From Oxytricha trifallax (Eukaryota; Ciliophora; Spirotrichea; Sporadotrichida; Oxytrichidae), in NCBI GenBank assembly GCA_000711775.1, contig ARYC01017090.1, positions 62,001 through 126,000 of the forward strand: a DNA stretch of 64,000 nucleotides, given 5' to 3'. Each line of letters opens with the position of its first letter. Within the stretch, counting starts at the first letter, position 1. A program made the translations under genes and the position numbers. Shown here piece by piece: positions 1 to 9,944 of this stretch. The notes under the pieces are model-generated. The model had not been told where the DNA came from, ran no database searches, and saw only the letters and a program-made list of their open reading frames with translations.

Positions 1-1
1 T

Positions 2-666
2 ATTGTCTATTATAATATAAAAAAAGATCCATTAGACCAAATGAAAAACGATTCCAAACTTTACTTTAACTCATTATATAAGAAAGTAGATATATCAAGA
101 AAGAATCCAGACGTGCTTTTGAAACGAAATCACATTGATTCGCAGTTTTCATTTTATTTACAACAACTTAATGATTAAACTTTGAAAAAGAAGAATAATT
201 TAGATTTGGATGGTAGAAGAACTAGGAATGAAGTATTTCTACAGTATAACAGATAAATTTGGAGTATTATTTTTACTAAATTCTTTTAAAATTATAAAGT
301 TTACCTTAATCCAGGGACATTCTCTTATAAAAGGCTTAACACAGACGAAGATGTGTAAGTTAATGACATTTTTTTATTATATTCCTTCAATTTAGGCTTT
401 TGACTCATTAAGCTGCAGATGTCTTCAAAACAAGTCAATCCGCACTAAATCTCCAATCTGAAATGCAGTCTTAAATTTAAAACTTAAAATCAACACTTGA
501 TAAAACTACTATCAATATGAGTCAGATGGCAAGTGTTGAGAGAGTTGAAGACTTTGTTGGCTAGCAGCTTCTTAAACATCACATGAAAACAAACTTCCTA
601 TTATAAATTACCAAAAATCTAAAGAATAAAAAATTGTCATTAAATAGAGTCAAAGATGATTTATGA
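2..666 (+). CDS. 3' part of an unknown gene, cut by the window start
   Basis: The frame is open from the first bases to TGA at 664-666 when TAA/TAG are read as Gln. A 41-bp intron (GTAAGT..TTTAG, 355-395) keeps the frame open. The upstream exon includes residues LDQMKNDSKLYFNSLYKKV. The downstream exon is rich in K, S, Q and N and ends NRVKDDL, with a helical, coiled-coil-like look. I do not recognise the family. Its start lies outside the window, so length and product are unknown. The next feature could in principle belong to this gene in permuted order, but no shared pointer was found. Confidence 0.6.
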
Positions 667-871
667 TTGAAGTTATTTATAAGGATAAAACGGAAGAATA
701 TTTTATATTTTATTTTATTGAGAAACTTTAAATTTTAAATGGATTAATAATGAAGAAGATTATAATTAAATCAAATTCTGAATAATTAATGATAATTAAA
801 TTAATATAATGAAGTAAATTTTTGGGCAAAACTCTATCTATTTCAGGTTACCTCATAAAAAAGAAATTAAT

Positions 872-1025
872 ATGCCAGCATTTACTATAAAAGAAATCCC
901 AAAACCCCCTAATGCTGAGTTCGTAATTAATAACACCAAGGGACAATTACTTCAAAAGAATAGGAAACTGTTATAATAAGAAATTGATTTCATAAATAAT
1001 GATAAAAATATCAAGGGTTTCATGG
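872..1025 (+). CDS. possible 5' coding segment of an unplaced gene
   Basis: ATG at 872 opens a short frame starting MPAFTIKEIPKPPNAEF with normal-looking codon use. After about 50 codons it runs into an Ile-rich AT tract from about 1026, which looks like eliminated DNA or an intron. No downstream partner with a convincing repeat was found nearby. It may be a lone macronuclear-destined segment whose neighbours lie elsewhere in the germline. Function is unknown. Confidence 0.35.
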
Positions 1026-1341
1026 AATTATTGATAATTATAATAATTATTATAGAATTTACACTCTTATTTTAATATGCATGTATAATTAAACCCTAAA
1101 GTAATTTTTTTATATATTAATGAATTACAATTATAGATATATTCAATAAATTTCAAAACATTTTTAATATTAATTAAACTAATTTTTTTAAAAAAATCAA
1201 TACAACTTTTATTTTTAGTATGAATATCTTTAATTAAATTGTAAAGTAATTTATAAGATTATTAAGCAGAGTAAAATTGTTTAAAATTGCAAGGCTAAAT
1301 AAATAACTTTACTAATTTAAGTTAAATATTTTTTGTTTTAA
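1026..1341. other. AT-rich stretch without a recognisable gene
   Basis: Very AT-rich sequence with no sustained codon-like frame. It is probably spacer or eliminated DNA between the short coding segment ending near 1025 and the gene starting at 1342. Confidence 0.5.
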
Positions 1342-2315
1342 ATGCCCTTTTAATGTTCGAAATAACGTAAGAAAGTTGAAATCTGTGAATAGGTAATTTC
1401 TATAGCTTATTGTTAAAATTTATATTATAGACTGAAGAATTCAGTGATGCTGTAGAATTATAAAACAATCTATAACTAAGATAATTTTTATCTCTACTTC
1501 CTAAACACTTCCTTCTTCTTTACCACTAATTTGCGTAAGTAATAAAATGAGATATTTATTTTTCACTGCTTCTCATTCTATTAAAAATTAAAATCACTAT
1601 AACTCTCCATTCTTAACAAATCTTTAACTCAAAATTAAAAGAACTTCTATAGCAGCATCTTGTTGGATTGAACCTTATAAATTCACTTTAAAATAAAGAG
1701 CAACACTATGAGGAATACTTGAGAATGGTGAAAATGAATTTAACAAGCGATTAGATATCAAGATTGGACTATGTCTACCCCATTGAGTTTATGGGGGATT
1801 AAGATAGAATGCTTTAATGGAATAAAATAGCAATGAGGTCAAGTGAATACGCTTATGGATAGGTAAGGAACTTTGGAAATTTTATAAAATAATAAAGTAT
1901 GTTTAATATAAATCTCAATAGAAACTGGACTTGTTCCTATTCGACACTATTATTTTGAATTGCTAAAATTTGAGAAAACTTATCAGAGATGCACAATTCC
2001 TTGTTAATGAATTAGACAATCAGTATTCAGACTTATTTGTAAGAAACATACTGCATAATTTTATTTTCTTAGATTGTAATGAAAAACGATTAAGACTTTC
2101 CAAGAGATGCATTGAAATATATAAACAAAATCTTTTCAAGAAATGAAATTGACCTGAGTCTAAAAAGAATTTTTGATATTGCCATTTATGTAGATATAAA
2201 GCCCGATTAATTAAGGAAATTCTTGTATAATTTCGCTTATGATCATGAAATGTTCAAGAAGTAATTAGAAATGATGCAAAGCCCTGTTTACGATATATTT
2301 TGCTAAGAGTCTTGA
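1342..2315 (+). CDS. unknown protein, about 4 introns
   Basis: ATG at 1342 begins MPFQCSKQRKKVEICEQ. Short GT..AG introns are seen near 1392-1430, 1536-1630 (acceptor uncertain), 1863-1931 and 2041-2073. Exons encode a mainly helical soluble protein, with stretches such as YVYPIEFMGDQDRM and KKQLEMMQSPVYDIF, and the frame ends at TGA 2313-2315. In-frame TAA/TAG (Gln) are common. No known domain was recognised. It lies about 115 bp upstream of INO80C on the same strand. Confidence 0.6.
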
Positions 2316-2431
2316 TTTAAAGAATAATTAAAATGAGTAAAAATTAATGAATGATCTTGAATTGAATAATTACTTTAGTAGTATTGACTTAATTAATTTC
2401 CTTAATAATAATTAAATTAAATATTTTTAAA

Positions 2432-3204
2432 ATGCCGCCAGGAAGAAGAGGTAGAAGAGCTGCATCTGATGCTTATAGTTTAGCGAGTTCAGGTATTGGA
2501 AGAGGAGCTAATCCTAATGGGCCCTCAATATTGGGAAAACGTAGAGGAGGTCCAGACGAAGAATTAATTAATCAAAGCTCTATGATGAGTTCCGCTAATT
2601 TAGGTGGAGTTAGTTTGGGCGATGATGACTTCAATTTGAGGCCAGGCAATATTCCAACAGAAAGACAGACAAAAAGAGTTAACATACTTTTAATCATTAT
2701 TAAGATTAGATTTTACATCTTAAAATGGAGTTTTATTTTATAAGAGTTTATGAGAACCAGAATAGTTTTGCAAACTTCATGATAAAGAAAGGAGATATGA
2801 TAAATTAGCTCCTTGAAGAAAAATCAGCATTTGCTTATAAAAGTGAAGAGTGGCTAGAAAAGAAGGAAAAATAAAAGAGATTTTAGTCGAAACATACAAA
2901 GAATCTAAAATAGATATGCGGTAATGATCCTTATGGAGAGTAGCTGGGATCTTACTAATCTATTGATGGGGGAATTAGTGTCAAGAAACCAAATAAATAC
3001 TGTGATTTCACAGGTTTTCACACTAATTAAACTATATATTAGAAATAATATTCATTTTAGAGAGGGATATTATATATTTATTAAGATCCAAAGACTGCTC
3101 TGAGATACTACAACAATGATTTTTACCCAGTGGTAAAGAATATACCTGAAGGTGTTAAAAATGAATATTTAGCTATTAGAAAGGCAAATGTAATTTTGAG
3201 ATGA
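2432..3204 (+). CDS. INO80C: INO80 complex subunit C (Ies6-like), interrupted by two IESs
   Basis: The C-terminal part matches the YL1_C domain of INO80C/Ies6: KNLKQI, then SIDGG...KKPNKYCDFTGFHTN...DPKTALRY...KNEYLAIRKAN. Ies6 pairs with Arp5 in the nuclear INO80 chromatin remodeller. The N-terminus is basic and Gly/Ser-rich (MPPGRRGRRAASDAY). Two AT-rich inserts are flanked by direct repeats: AAGAGTT at 2674-2680 and 2742-2748, and ATTAA at 3026-3030 and 3080-3084. Dropping each insert with one repeat gives QTKRVYENQNSF and FHTNQDPKTALRYY, which restores the frame and the conserved block. The repeats behave as IES pointers. Stop TGA 3202-3204. Function is inferred from homology. Confidence 0.82.
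2681..2748. other. IES 1 in INO80C (pointer AAGAGTT)
   Basis: A 68-bp AT-rich insert including one pointer copy, between direct repeats at 2674-2680 and 2742-2748. Reading through it gives an Ile/Phe-rich run and a frame break, while removal restores the frame. It lacks a GT..AG intron fit in the required phase. Confidence 0.75.
3031..3084. other. IES 2 in INO80C (pointer ATTAA)
   Basis: A 54-bp AT-rich insert splitting the YL1_C motif between FHTN and DPKTALRY. Repeat copies lie at 3026-3030 and 3080-3084. The insert is a multiple of three, so only domain alignment reveals it. Confidence 0.65.
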
Positions 3205-3319
3205 GACACATAATCAAAGATGTTCGACTGTGTTATTTTTAATTTATAGCTTGTATGGAATTATAAAATTAACATATAAAACTCAAACTATGTTTTCATT
3301 GTTCAATTCAACTACCATC

Positions 3320-6300
3320 TCAAAATTAATAGGATAAATTAAAATAAGAGTTATTGTATAAAAATAGTAAAAGATTTTTTTTAAATTATAATTTACCCTT
3401 AAATTCTCCTGATAAATAAGCTCTCTCAATCGATTCCAATATAATATCATGCATCTTCTCAATTGTATCTTCAAAATAATTTATGTTAATCTCTAAAACT
3501 TTAAAGTTGTATTTCTCGCATTCTTTAATCAAATAGTCCTGTATAGTTTGATACTTCCTAATTTAGCTCTTCACATATGCTTTGACATTAATCGGCAAGT
3601 CTTTATCTGATTTTTGTGAAAATTCTTGAGTGATCTTACTCTCCAAGCATAAACTATGAGACTATGGAGAAATAGTAAGCAAGAATGGAATTATCATAGC
3701 GCCGTTTTAATTTATGGATTGCAATTGCTTCCTCATCTTTTTAATAGATTCATTTTCCAGATTTTTTTCATCTTCATCCGCTGGGTCTGGAGTCAAAACC
3801 CCAAAAACCCTAAATGAGGTTTATAAGTGCTTTGATTTGTAGGGAATTTGCTATGGGTTGGGGTTATTAATAGGTTTTAATGTGAAATTTATAGTGAATG
3901 TATTTAATTTAATCACTCAAAATGTACTTTTGGTTCATGTGGTAGAGCTCTGAAGTTTATCTTACTTAACCACCACTTTATCTACTCTATTGATATTTAT
4001 GATCTTGAGTTTGGTTTTATTATTATAAACTCTGGCATTTGTTTCATTGGTGAGAGACTATAAGTTGCTTTATCCTTTGCTTAGCATCCTTCTCGCACCT
4101 TGTAGAATAGTAATATAATCGTTGGAGGCATATTGCACTCTATTATTATTGCTGCTAAAGCCCACACATCCCACTAAAAGTCACCATCTCTCCAGTCTTC
4201 TCTTTCTGGATAGTACCCTTGTGTTCCCATTACAGGTCCAAGCCTTGATACTTCCACTCTTTAGGCTCTGTTAAAATCTATTATTGCTACTCTTACCGGT
4301 GAAAAGTTTATAATTATATTTTCTGGCTTAAAATCTCTGTGAACAAACCGTAACTTGTGAAGCTCTTTAATACCTTGTATGGTCTGAGTTGCTATTTATC
4401 CAAGTTACTTATGATTCCTTTAATCTGTTATGAAATCTCTTAGGGTCATTTCATAGAGTGGGAGTCTGAAAGCAACATGATCCTTGGCAAGGAGAACAGC
4501 ATCTAGCTTGATTAAGTAACCACACTCTTTAAATTTTGCTTGAGTGAGTACTTGATACTCATTTGTAAACTCCATTTAATTTTTATCATCTCTTAATAGA
4601 TAGTTGAAGGGATACACCTTTTATGCATATTGGTGATCATTGATAACTTTCTTATCAAAAGAGTCTTCTAATATACGGTAGATTTAAAGTGAAATTTCTA
4701 GGTCAATTTAGACAAGAACAGGAATCTTTTATATTGAATTTTGATCATGATCTTTGTGATTTCGAATGCTAATAGGTTGCGAGATTTCCTCACATATTTT
4801 GATTCACTAGCTTGTTCGAGCTCTACCACTTTCGAAGATTCTCTTGCTTTTCTTTAATTGAGAGGCTTCAGCTCAACTTCATGATTCTCTACTTCTATAT
4901 CTTTCTTGTCAGCTTTTAATAGATGCTTCTTCAAGTCTCTTTTATGAGAGTATTGCTTATGGCACTCAAAGGAGCCATACTTTCCATCTATTTCATCATG
5001 CTTTAAGTATAACGTGGGCTTGTCCTTCATATGCCTGTACCAGCTTGATTTATGAGCGAAGTCTCCCTCACACTTATTAAAAAGTTATACCTCTACTTCT
5101 TCCATTTGTATAGGAATTTCATTAATACCTTTCTCCTCCTTTCTGTCTCCCACACACTTGTTTGCCATTTATTTTCTATTATTAATTTCTATTTTAATAA
5201 CAGAGACCTAGAGTGATAGCTTTGGTAGTTCTTTAAGAGAGTTCATCTCACAGCTATTACACTTTTAATTGCTGCCAAAGGTAAGTCTCGTTTAGTTTGA
5301 TGGAAGTGCTGTTGTTTTTCTTAAAATGTTAGCGCTCTTATTTAAATTTGAATTTAAAACTATAAAACTGCCTCTATAACTGAGAGCTTATATGAGATCT
5401 TTGCAAGCCTACAAGTTTCAAGGGAAGTTCTTAGAGTATTAGAGAAGAATTCTGAGTGTTAAGAGACGATCCAGCTCTACATTTGGTTGAGGAAGTAACC
5501 ATTTTTACTTTCAATAATAAGTTGATTATAGTACGTACCGATTTAGGAGGTGCACCTAATTAAGTACGTACTGCTTTAGGAGGTATTTTGTGATTTTATG
5601 ATTAAAATTAGGGTGCTCCTAATTAAGTACTAGCTTTAATTAATGCTCCTAATTAAGTACTAGCATTTTAGGAGCTGCTCCTAATTAAGTACGTACCAAT
5701 TTAAATTTAAAAATATGGAACTATAACAGTAGAAATTGATATCAATCTCTCAAGTTTGAAAGCAGTTCTCAAAACCTTCTCCATATCCTTATAAGATGTT
5801 GGCCTCCTATAGAATGCCCATATTTAATAATAAATTTTACAGAGGTATAAAATTGAAATCAATAAACTTAAATTTGAGTATCATTTCTTAGATCTGTAAA
5901 CAAGATGGAGTCAATGAATGATGCAATGAAAAGAGTGCAAGCACAAGAATTGATTCAAAGATTTAGAAGCAAGGAGGATTTGCACCGCTACCTGGTGCAG
6001 CAAGTTAATGAATTCATAGTAACTAATCTTGACTATGTAGTTGGTTTGTTCTTGCTAACGATGCAAGGTACTAAAATTTCCTTTCTAAGAGCGATACTCT
6101 GCGAAGAGAAGAAAGCTTTGAAAACTTAAGATGTAAAGTTTGCAGAGATTCCAAACTATCCAGAGATTTCAGTGACTAACTTATATGATGATGCTATGAA
6201 CGACCCAGAGGCTTCGCTGTACCTGCCTACTAAGAAACAGTTGTCAAATAAACTTCCTGAAAGAAAGTATTTCTTTGGCATACTTGCAACATTTAAAGTT

Positions 6301-9004
6301 GATTACTTAGAAAAAAATTATTCAAGAATCTCATAAGAAAAGGTACAGCATCTCTTCAGAAGATAATGACAAACAAGAGATCAAGATAAGTGAGAGCTGG
6401 CTATCAGAGCTGCAGAAGCACCTTTATATTTTAAATAAGATTTGTAGTTTAACTCTATAGAAAAATCTGGTACTGGCATCTTCTTGATGAAAGAATAGAG
6501 CAAGTTTCACAGAGAGCGAAAGTCATAGACAAAGTATGAAGTTAGCAAGAGACTTTATTCAAATATTTAAATATTTAGCCTCCAGAGTCAATGAACATAG
6601 ACGCTGGAGCTGGCAGCAAGAGAAGAAATCTTGGCCCAAGCAAGCCTTAAAAGAAAGAAAAGAAAGAGAAGTCAGCTCCCTCTAAAGAATTTTAAATGTG
6701 ACTTATATATTCATTAATTTAACTCCAAAACTTATTTATATACATTCACTTTCCCTTCTTTAGCGCACTTTTAAGCCAACTAATTATCTACTCTCTTCAC
6801 TGAGCTTTAATAAAGTCTACTGTATCGATAGGTAGGTCATGCATCAAGTGAAATAAGAGCAGTTTCTTGTAATGACCTTTCAAAATACCCCAGTAGAACT
6901 CAATTCCATTAAACTATGGACTGTAAGGTACGTTGAACGCTGGAGTTATTCTAAGTTGTTCATAACTCTTCCTTGTTTCTTTAGTCTTATGAACAGAAAG
7001 ATTATCAACAAACAGTATAATCTCTTATTCAGAGTACTTCTCTCTCAGCCGTTCTAAGAACTTTATATACTGCTCTTTCTTAATAGAGCGAAGATAAATT
7101 TCTAAATCAGCGTCCTCGCTAATTCCTCCAAGAATTGCCATTGTTTATACCTTGACCTTTTAGTCATATACCTCTTTATTACTATGCCTCTTATACCAAG
7201 ACTTCTAGATGAAAGTGTTGAAGGTAAACACAGCCTCGTCAGCATGCATAAACTTAATATTATTCTATTATGCTCTCTGCAATTAATTATAAATATAATT
7301 TAAGTTATAATTGTAAAATGACAGAGTGAAATAAATCACTCTCTTGAGACGATTCACACCTTTGTAAGTGATACCATTTCGTTTATAAATATTTGCAACA
7401 GACTATGCAGAGATCTTCAACTCAGGGAACTGGGGGTGAAAAATAATAGCTCGTTGGTCGAGAGAGAAGAGAGCCCAATACTTCTAATTTTTCTCATTAA
7501 TAAGATAGTCAATATGCTTCTATTGAAACTTTGACTTCCTCTTAGCCTAAGAATTCAGCTATTATTGCTTTAATTTCACAGCTTTCAAGCAGTGAGAGTG
7601 AACAGTTGATGGACTACGTTCAATAGACTTATAGTTCAGTACTGGTTTGACTTATTCACTCTATTCTTCACATCCACATCGAATTAAAACACTAAATCTA
7701 TATACTCTTCATCAGAAATAGACCCCAAAAGCTTGCTATTTTTGTCTCGCTTTTAATTAATAACCCCAACTCCTAACAAATTCCCTAAAAGTCAAAGCAC
7801 TTATAAACCTCATTAAGGGGTTTTGGAGTTTTGAGTGTCCATCTCAAGTTTTGTGGTGCCATCTTCAAGGGTGACTTTTCTTATATAGAGATCGGGATCT
7901 ATATGGCTACCTTCTATTATTAGTGGTTTCCCATCGACGAAGCACTTTTAAATATCAAAGTTGCACCCTTTTCTGACATGTCTACACATGCTTTAGTAGT
8001 TGTGTATAATATCCTCATCCGTGATTTATTCCAGATTTTCATCTTGACTTATACCTCTCGCTCGCTTATTGGCACTCATTAAAGAACTCAGACCCATCAT
8101 TACTTTCTGAACTATGCTTGTCTAAACAATATTAGAAATATTGATTCTTTCTCCAAGTTGAGTAACTAGTGTAGATTTCCCCATACAATCTGTGCCTGCT
8201 ATCATGATAATGAAGGGTAGTCTTTTCTGATAGAAAGTTGTGATCATTTTGTAACGTTTCACAAAGTTATCTTCATAGCCAAATTTTTTCATAGTTTCGA
8301 AGAGATACTGCTCCAGCTCAGCCTAAGTTATTTCTAATCTGTTTGATTCAATTAGCATTTTCTTAACCTCAAGAGTCATTCTGATTGAATCTTTTTCTTT
8401 CACCTATAAATTTAAGTTGGATATCAATTATGATTTAGAAAATAGGAATTTGCACAGAACAGCTTCGTTTACTAACCTTAATAAGAGTAAGAATTCTGCT
8501 TATCAAAAATCTTGAAAAAATATAGAAATGATCTTGCAAAATGACTCTAACCTTGACCAAATCATATTTTGAGTAAGTTTTTCTTTTCATTGAGTTGTAT
8601 ATAGCTTATTGAGGTTTCTTCATGATGTTCAATTCTGAAGCTTAATTATTGAGGTTATGATTGTTCGTACTATTTTAAATTAGCATATCATGCTATTATT
8701 TCATGAAATCATCATGAGCTATAAGAGCACTTTCCGTCAGACCTCCTAAGGATTAGATTCCTTTGAATTATTAATGATCTTCCTTGTTTAAAACCTTCTT
8801 TGGTTACACTGGAGAGTCGGTTTAACTTTGAATTTAGAAGTTCACAGCCTTCTTAGATTCTGAAATGATAGGTAAACCTTGTTTCTCGTCGTTTTACTAG
8901 CTAATTACTGCAGTATTATAAATTTAAACTTCTATCTATTAAGTTTTCTATTATAAAGCTTAAGAATCCAATTACGATTTGATATCTTTACTCTCCTCTG
9001 ACAT
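3320..9004 (-). CDS. P-loop 2-phosphoglycerate-kinase-like protein (plant LPA1-like), split by a transposon
   Basis: ATG (9002-9004) begins MSEESKDIKSQLDS. After a Gln/Asn-rich N-terminus comes KYDLVKVRVILQDHFYIFSR, which resembles plant LPA1 proteins. A 73-bp intron (8404-8476) follows, then KRLPFIIMIAGTDCMGKST (Walker A GTDCMGKS), RKGCNFDIQ and GKPLIIEGSHIDPDLY. The C-terminal part lies beyond the transposon: MIIPFLLTISPQ, RKYQTIQDYLI, FEDTIEKMHDIIL. The TBE-like element (3794-7833) sits between Asp-Thr and Pro codons. Removing it with one AGT copy gives MDTPDPADEDEK in frame. The last exon and stop (3320-3322, or near 3283 with an intron) are uncertain. A soluble kinase-fold protein is expected; the substrate is not proven. 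Confidence 0.75.
3794..3871 (+). repeat. left terminal inverted repeat of the TBE-like element
   Basis: Begins C(A)4(C)4(A)5CCC and ends near GGTTATTAAT. Its complement occurs at 7756-7833 with scattered mismatches. Confidence 0.9.
3913..5168 (-). CDS. TBE zinc-finger/kinase-like protein (57-kDa type)
   Basis: ATG at 5166-5168 (MANKCVGDRKEEKG). The N-terminal part has C2H2-like blocks (FNKCEGDFAHKSSWYRH, GSFECHKQYSHKRDLKKH). The C-terminal part is protein-kinase-like: FVHRDFKPENIIINF (catalytic loop HRDxKPEN), IIDFNRA in place of DFG, GTQGYYPERE (APE-like) and DVWALAAII. Stop TGA 3913-3915. The two parts are in different frames, with a shift around 4570-4600, so this copy is probably not intact. 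This matches the 57-kDa ORF described in TBEs; its role in transposition is unknown to me. Confidence 0.75.
5510..5700. repeat. short repeats between TBE genes
   Basis: The motif CTAATTAAGTAC with variants (GTGCACCTAATTAAGTACGT, TGCTCCTAATTAAGTACTA) occurs at least four times, mixed with TTTAGGAG. It lies between the divergent kinase and 22-kDa-type genes. It could be a shared regulatory or protein-binding region, or simple sequence decay. Confidence 0.6.
5905..6700 (+). CDS. TBE small ORF (22-kDa type)
   Basis: ATG at 5905 (MESMNDAMKRVQAQELI). The first about 140 codons read cleanly with one in-frame TAA (Gln). Further downstream the coding trace changes frame more than once (KKIIQESHKKRYSISSED in another phase), so this copy looks disrupted. 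Position and strand match the 22-kDa ORF of TBEs. Function is unknown. Confidence 0.6.
6797..7715 (-). CDS. TBE DDE transposase (42-kDa type, IS630/Tc1 superfamily)
   Basis: An open frame of about 300 codons on the minus strand ending at TGA 6797-6799. The three catalytic acidic positions can be placed at FMHADEAVFTF, IILFVDNLSVHKT and PQFNGIEFYWGILK, the D-D-E pattern of IS630/Tc1 transposases. The N-terminal part carries a helix-turn-helix-like region (AQSVANIYKRNGITYKGV). No convincing start codon was found; an upstream TGA near 7718 suggests a start-side frame change. TBE transposases are known to act in Oxytricha genome rearrangement. Confidence 0.8.
7756..7833 (-). repeat. right terminal inverted repeat of the TBE-like element
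   Basis: Reads CAAAACTCCAAAACCCC inward from 7833 and is followed outward by AGT, the second copy of the 3-bp target site. Confidence 0.9.
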
Positions 9005-9082
9005 TTCTATTAGATTTTCAATAATAATTTATTATTAAATTGATCTCGATTATTGTAATACTTTTGTTAAAAATTAATAGTA

Positions 9083-9788
9083 ATGTCAAGATCAAACTCA
9101 AAAAATGCTAGATAAGATTAAGTAGATGAGAAAATTATAAAATTCTAGAATTTCATAGATGTAAAGCTTAGACCAGATTTGTAAAAAGTTATATAAAGCA
9201 GAGAAGTTCTGTATAAACCATTATTAATTTAAATAATTTATATTAATTTGACTATTATTACAAAATTGTTTAATGAACTTGGTCAGTAGTAAGTTTCAAA
9301 AATTTAATGGGAAGAATGTTTTTTTTTATTAAGATGTTTTTTAGTCTTTAATTGAGAAACAGTATCGAGATGATTAAAGAATAGAAGTTGAAAAAGTATG
9401 AAGCAAGAGTGGATGTGGGATGCAATTTCTTTGTACAAGCAGAAGTGTAAGTAATAATTGAACTATTAAATTCCAAAGCATCTTGAATCTTTTTTTATGA
9501 TTATTGCATTAGTGAGGATTTGCAAAAGATCATGGTGAAAGTCTCAAAAGACTTCTTTGTTGAACTCAATCAAGAAGAAACTTTAGCCTATATTGCGAAG
9601 AAAGAAAAGTTTTTCAATAAAAAGATTGATGCGCTCAGTGACAAAGCAGCTTAAATCAAAGCACACATTGCATTTGTAAGTTTAATCAAATTTACTCAAA
9701 CTTTTTTAATGTTTAGGTAATTGAAGCAAACAGAGAACTTTTGAATATTGATGGTGAGAAGTAATAGAAAACTAGAACTATGTATTGA
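9083..9788 (+). CDS. UXT: UXT/ART-27-like prefoldin-family protein
   Basis: Matches UXT from end to end: KIIKFQNFIDVKLRPDLQKV, YLQLRNSIEMI, EARVDVGCNFFVQAEV, and an AKKEKFF..IKAHIAF..ANRELLNI C-terminus. UXT is an alpha-type prefoldin with two helices around a beta region and acts in the R2TP/URI prefoldin-like chaperone complex. Three introns (about 9289-9349, 9447-9508, 9677-9717) fit GT..AG. An AT-rich Ile-rich run between REVLY and NELGQYLQLRN is absent from the family and has no intron borders, so it is probably an IES near 9210-9270. Start at 9083, stop TGA 9786-9788. Confidence 0.8.
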
Positions 9789-9944
9789 CTCAGTAATTTA
9801 ATCTAATTAGCAATTTTTGTAAATAAATGATTTCTTAAAATGCAAGATTTAATTAAAGAATCATACGAAATGGTGTTGAGTATAGTATGAGTGATTTAGA
9901 ATATCTTATCAATTTAAATTCAATTAAAGATTTGCTACTAAAAG

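Larger units (their letters stand above)
3794..7833. mobile_element. TBE-like telomere-bearing transposon (4040 bp)
   Basis: The ends are about 78-bp inverted repeats (3794-3871 and 7756-7833) starting with telomere-like CAAAACCCCAAAAACCC and CAAAACTCCAAAACCCC. The target duplication is AGT (3791-3793 and 7834-7836), matching the ANT target known for Oxytricha TBE elements. Size and gene content (zinc-finger kinase, DDE transposase, small third protein) also match TBEs of about 4.1 kb. It lies inside a host exon whose frame is restored by exact excision. Two of its reading frames look disrupted, and the transposase core is largely open. Confidence 0.92.

Noticed and set aside
3794-3812. Telomere-like CAAAACCCCAAAAACCC as a chromosome end
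   Set aside because: A matching inverted copy at 7833, the AGT duplication and host coding on both sides show that it is a transposon end.
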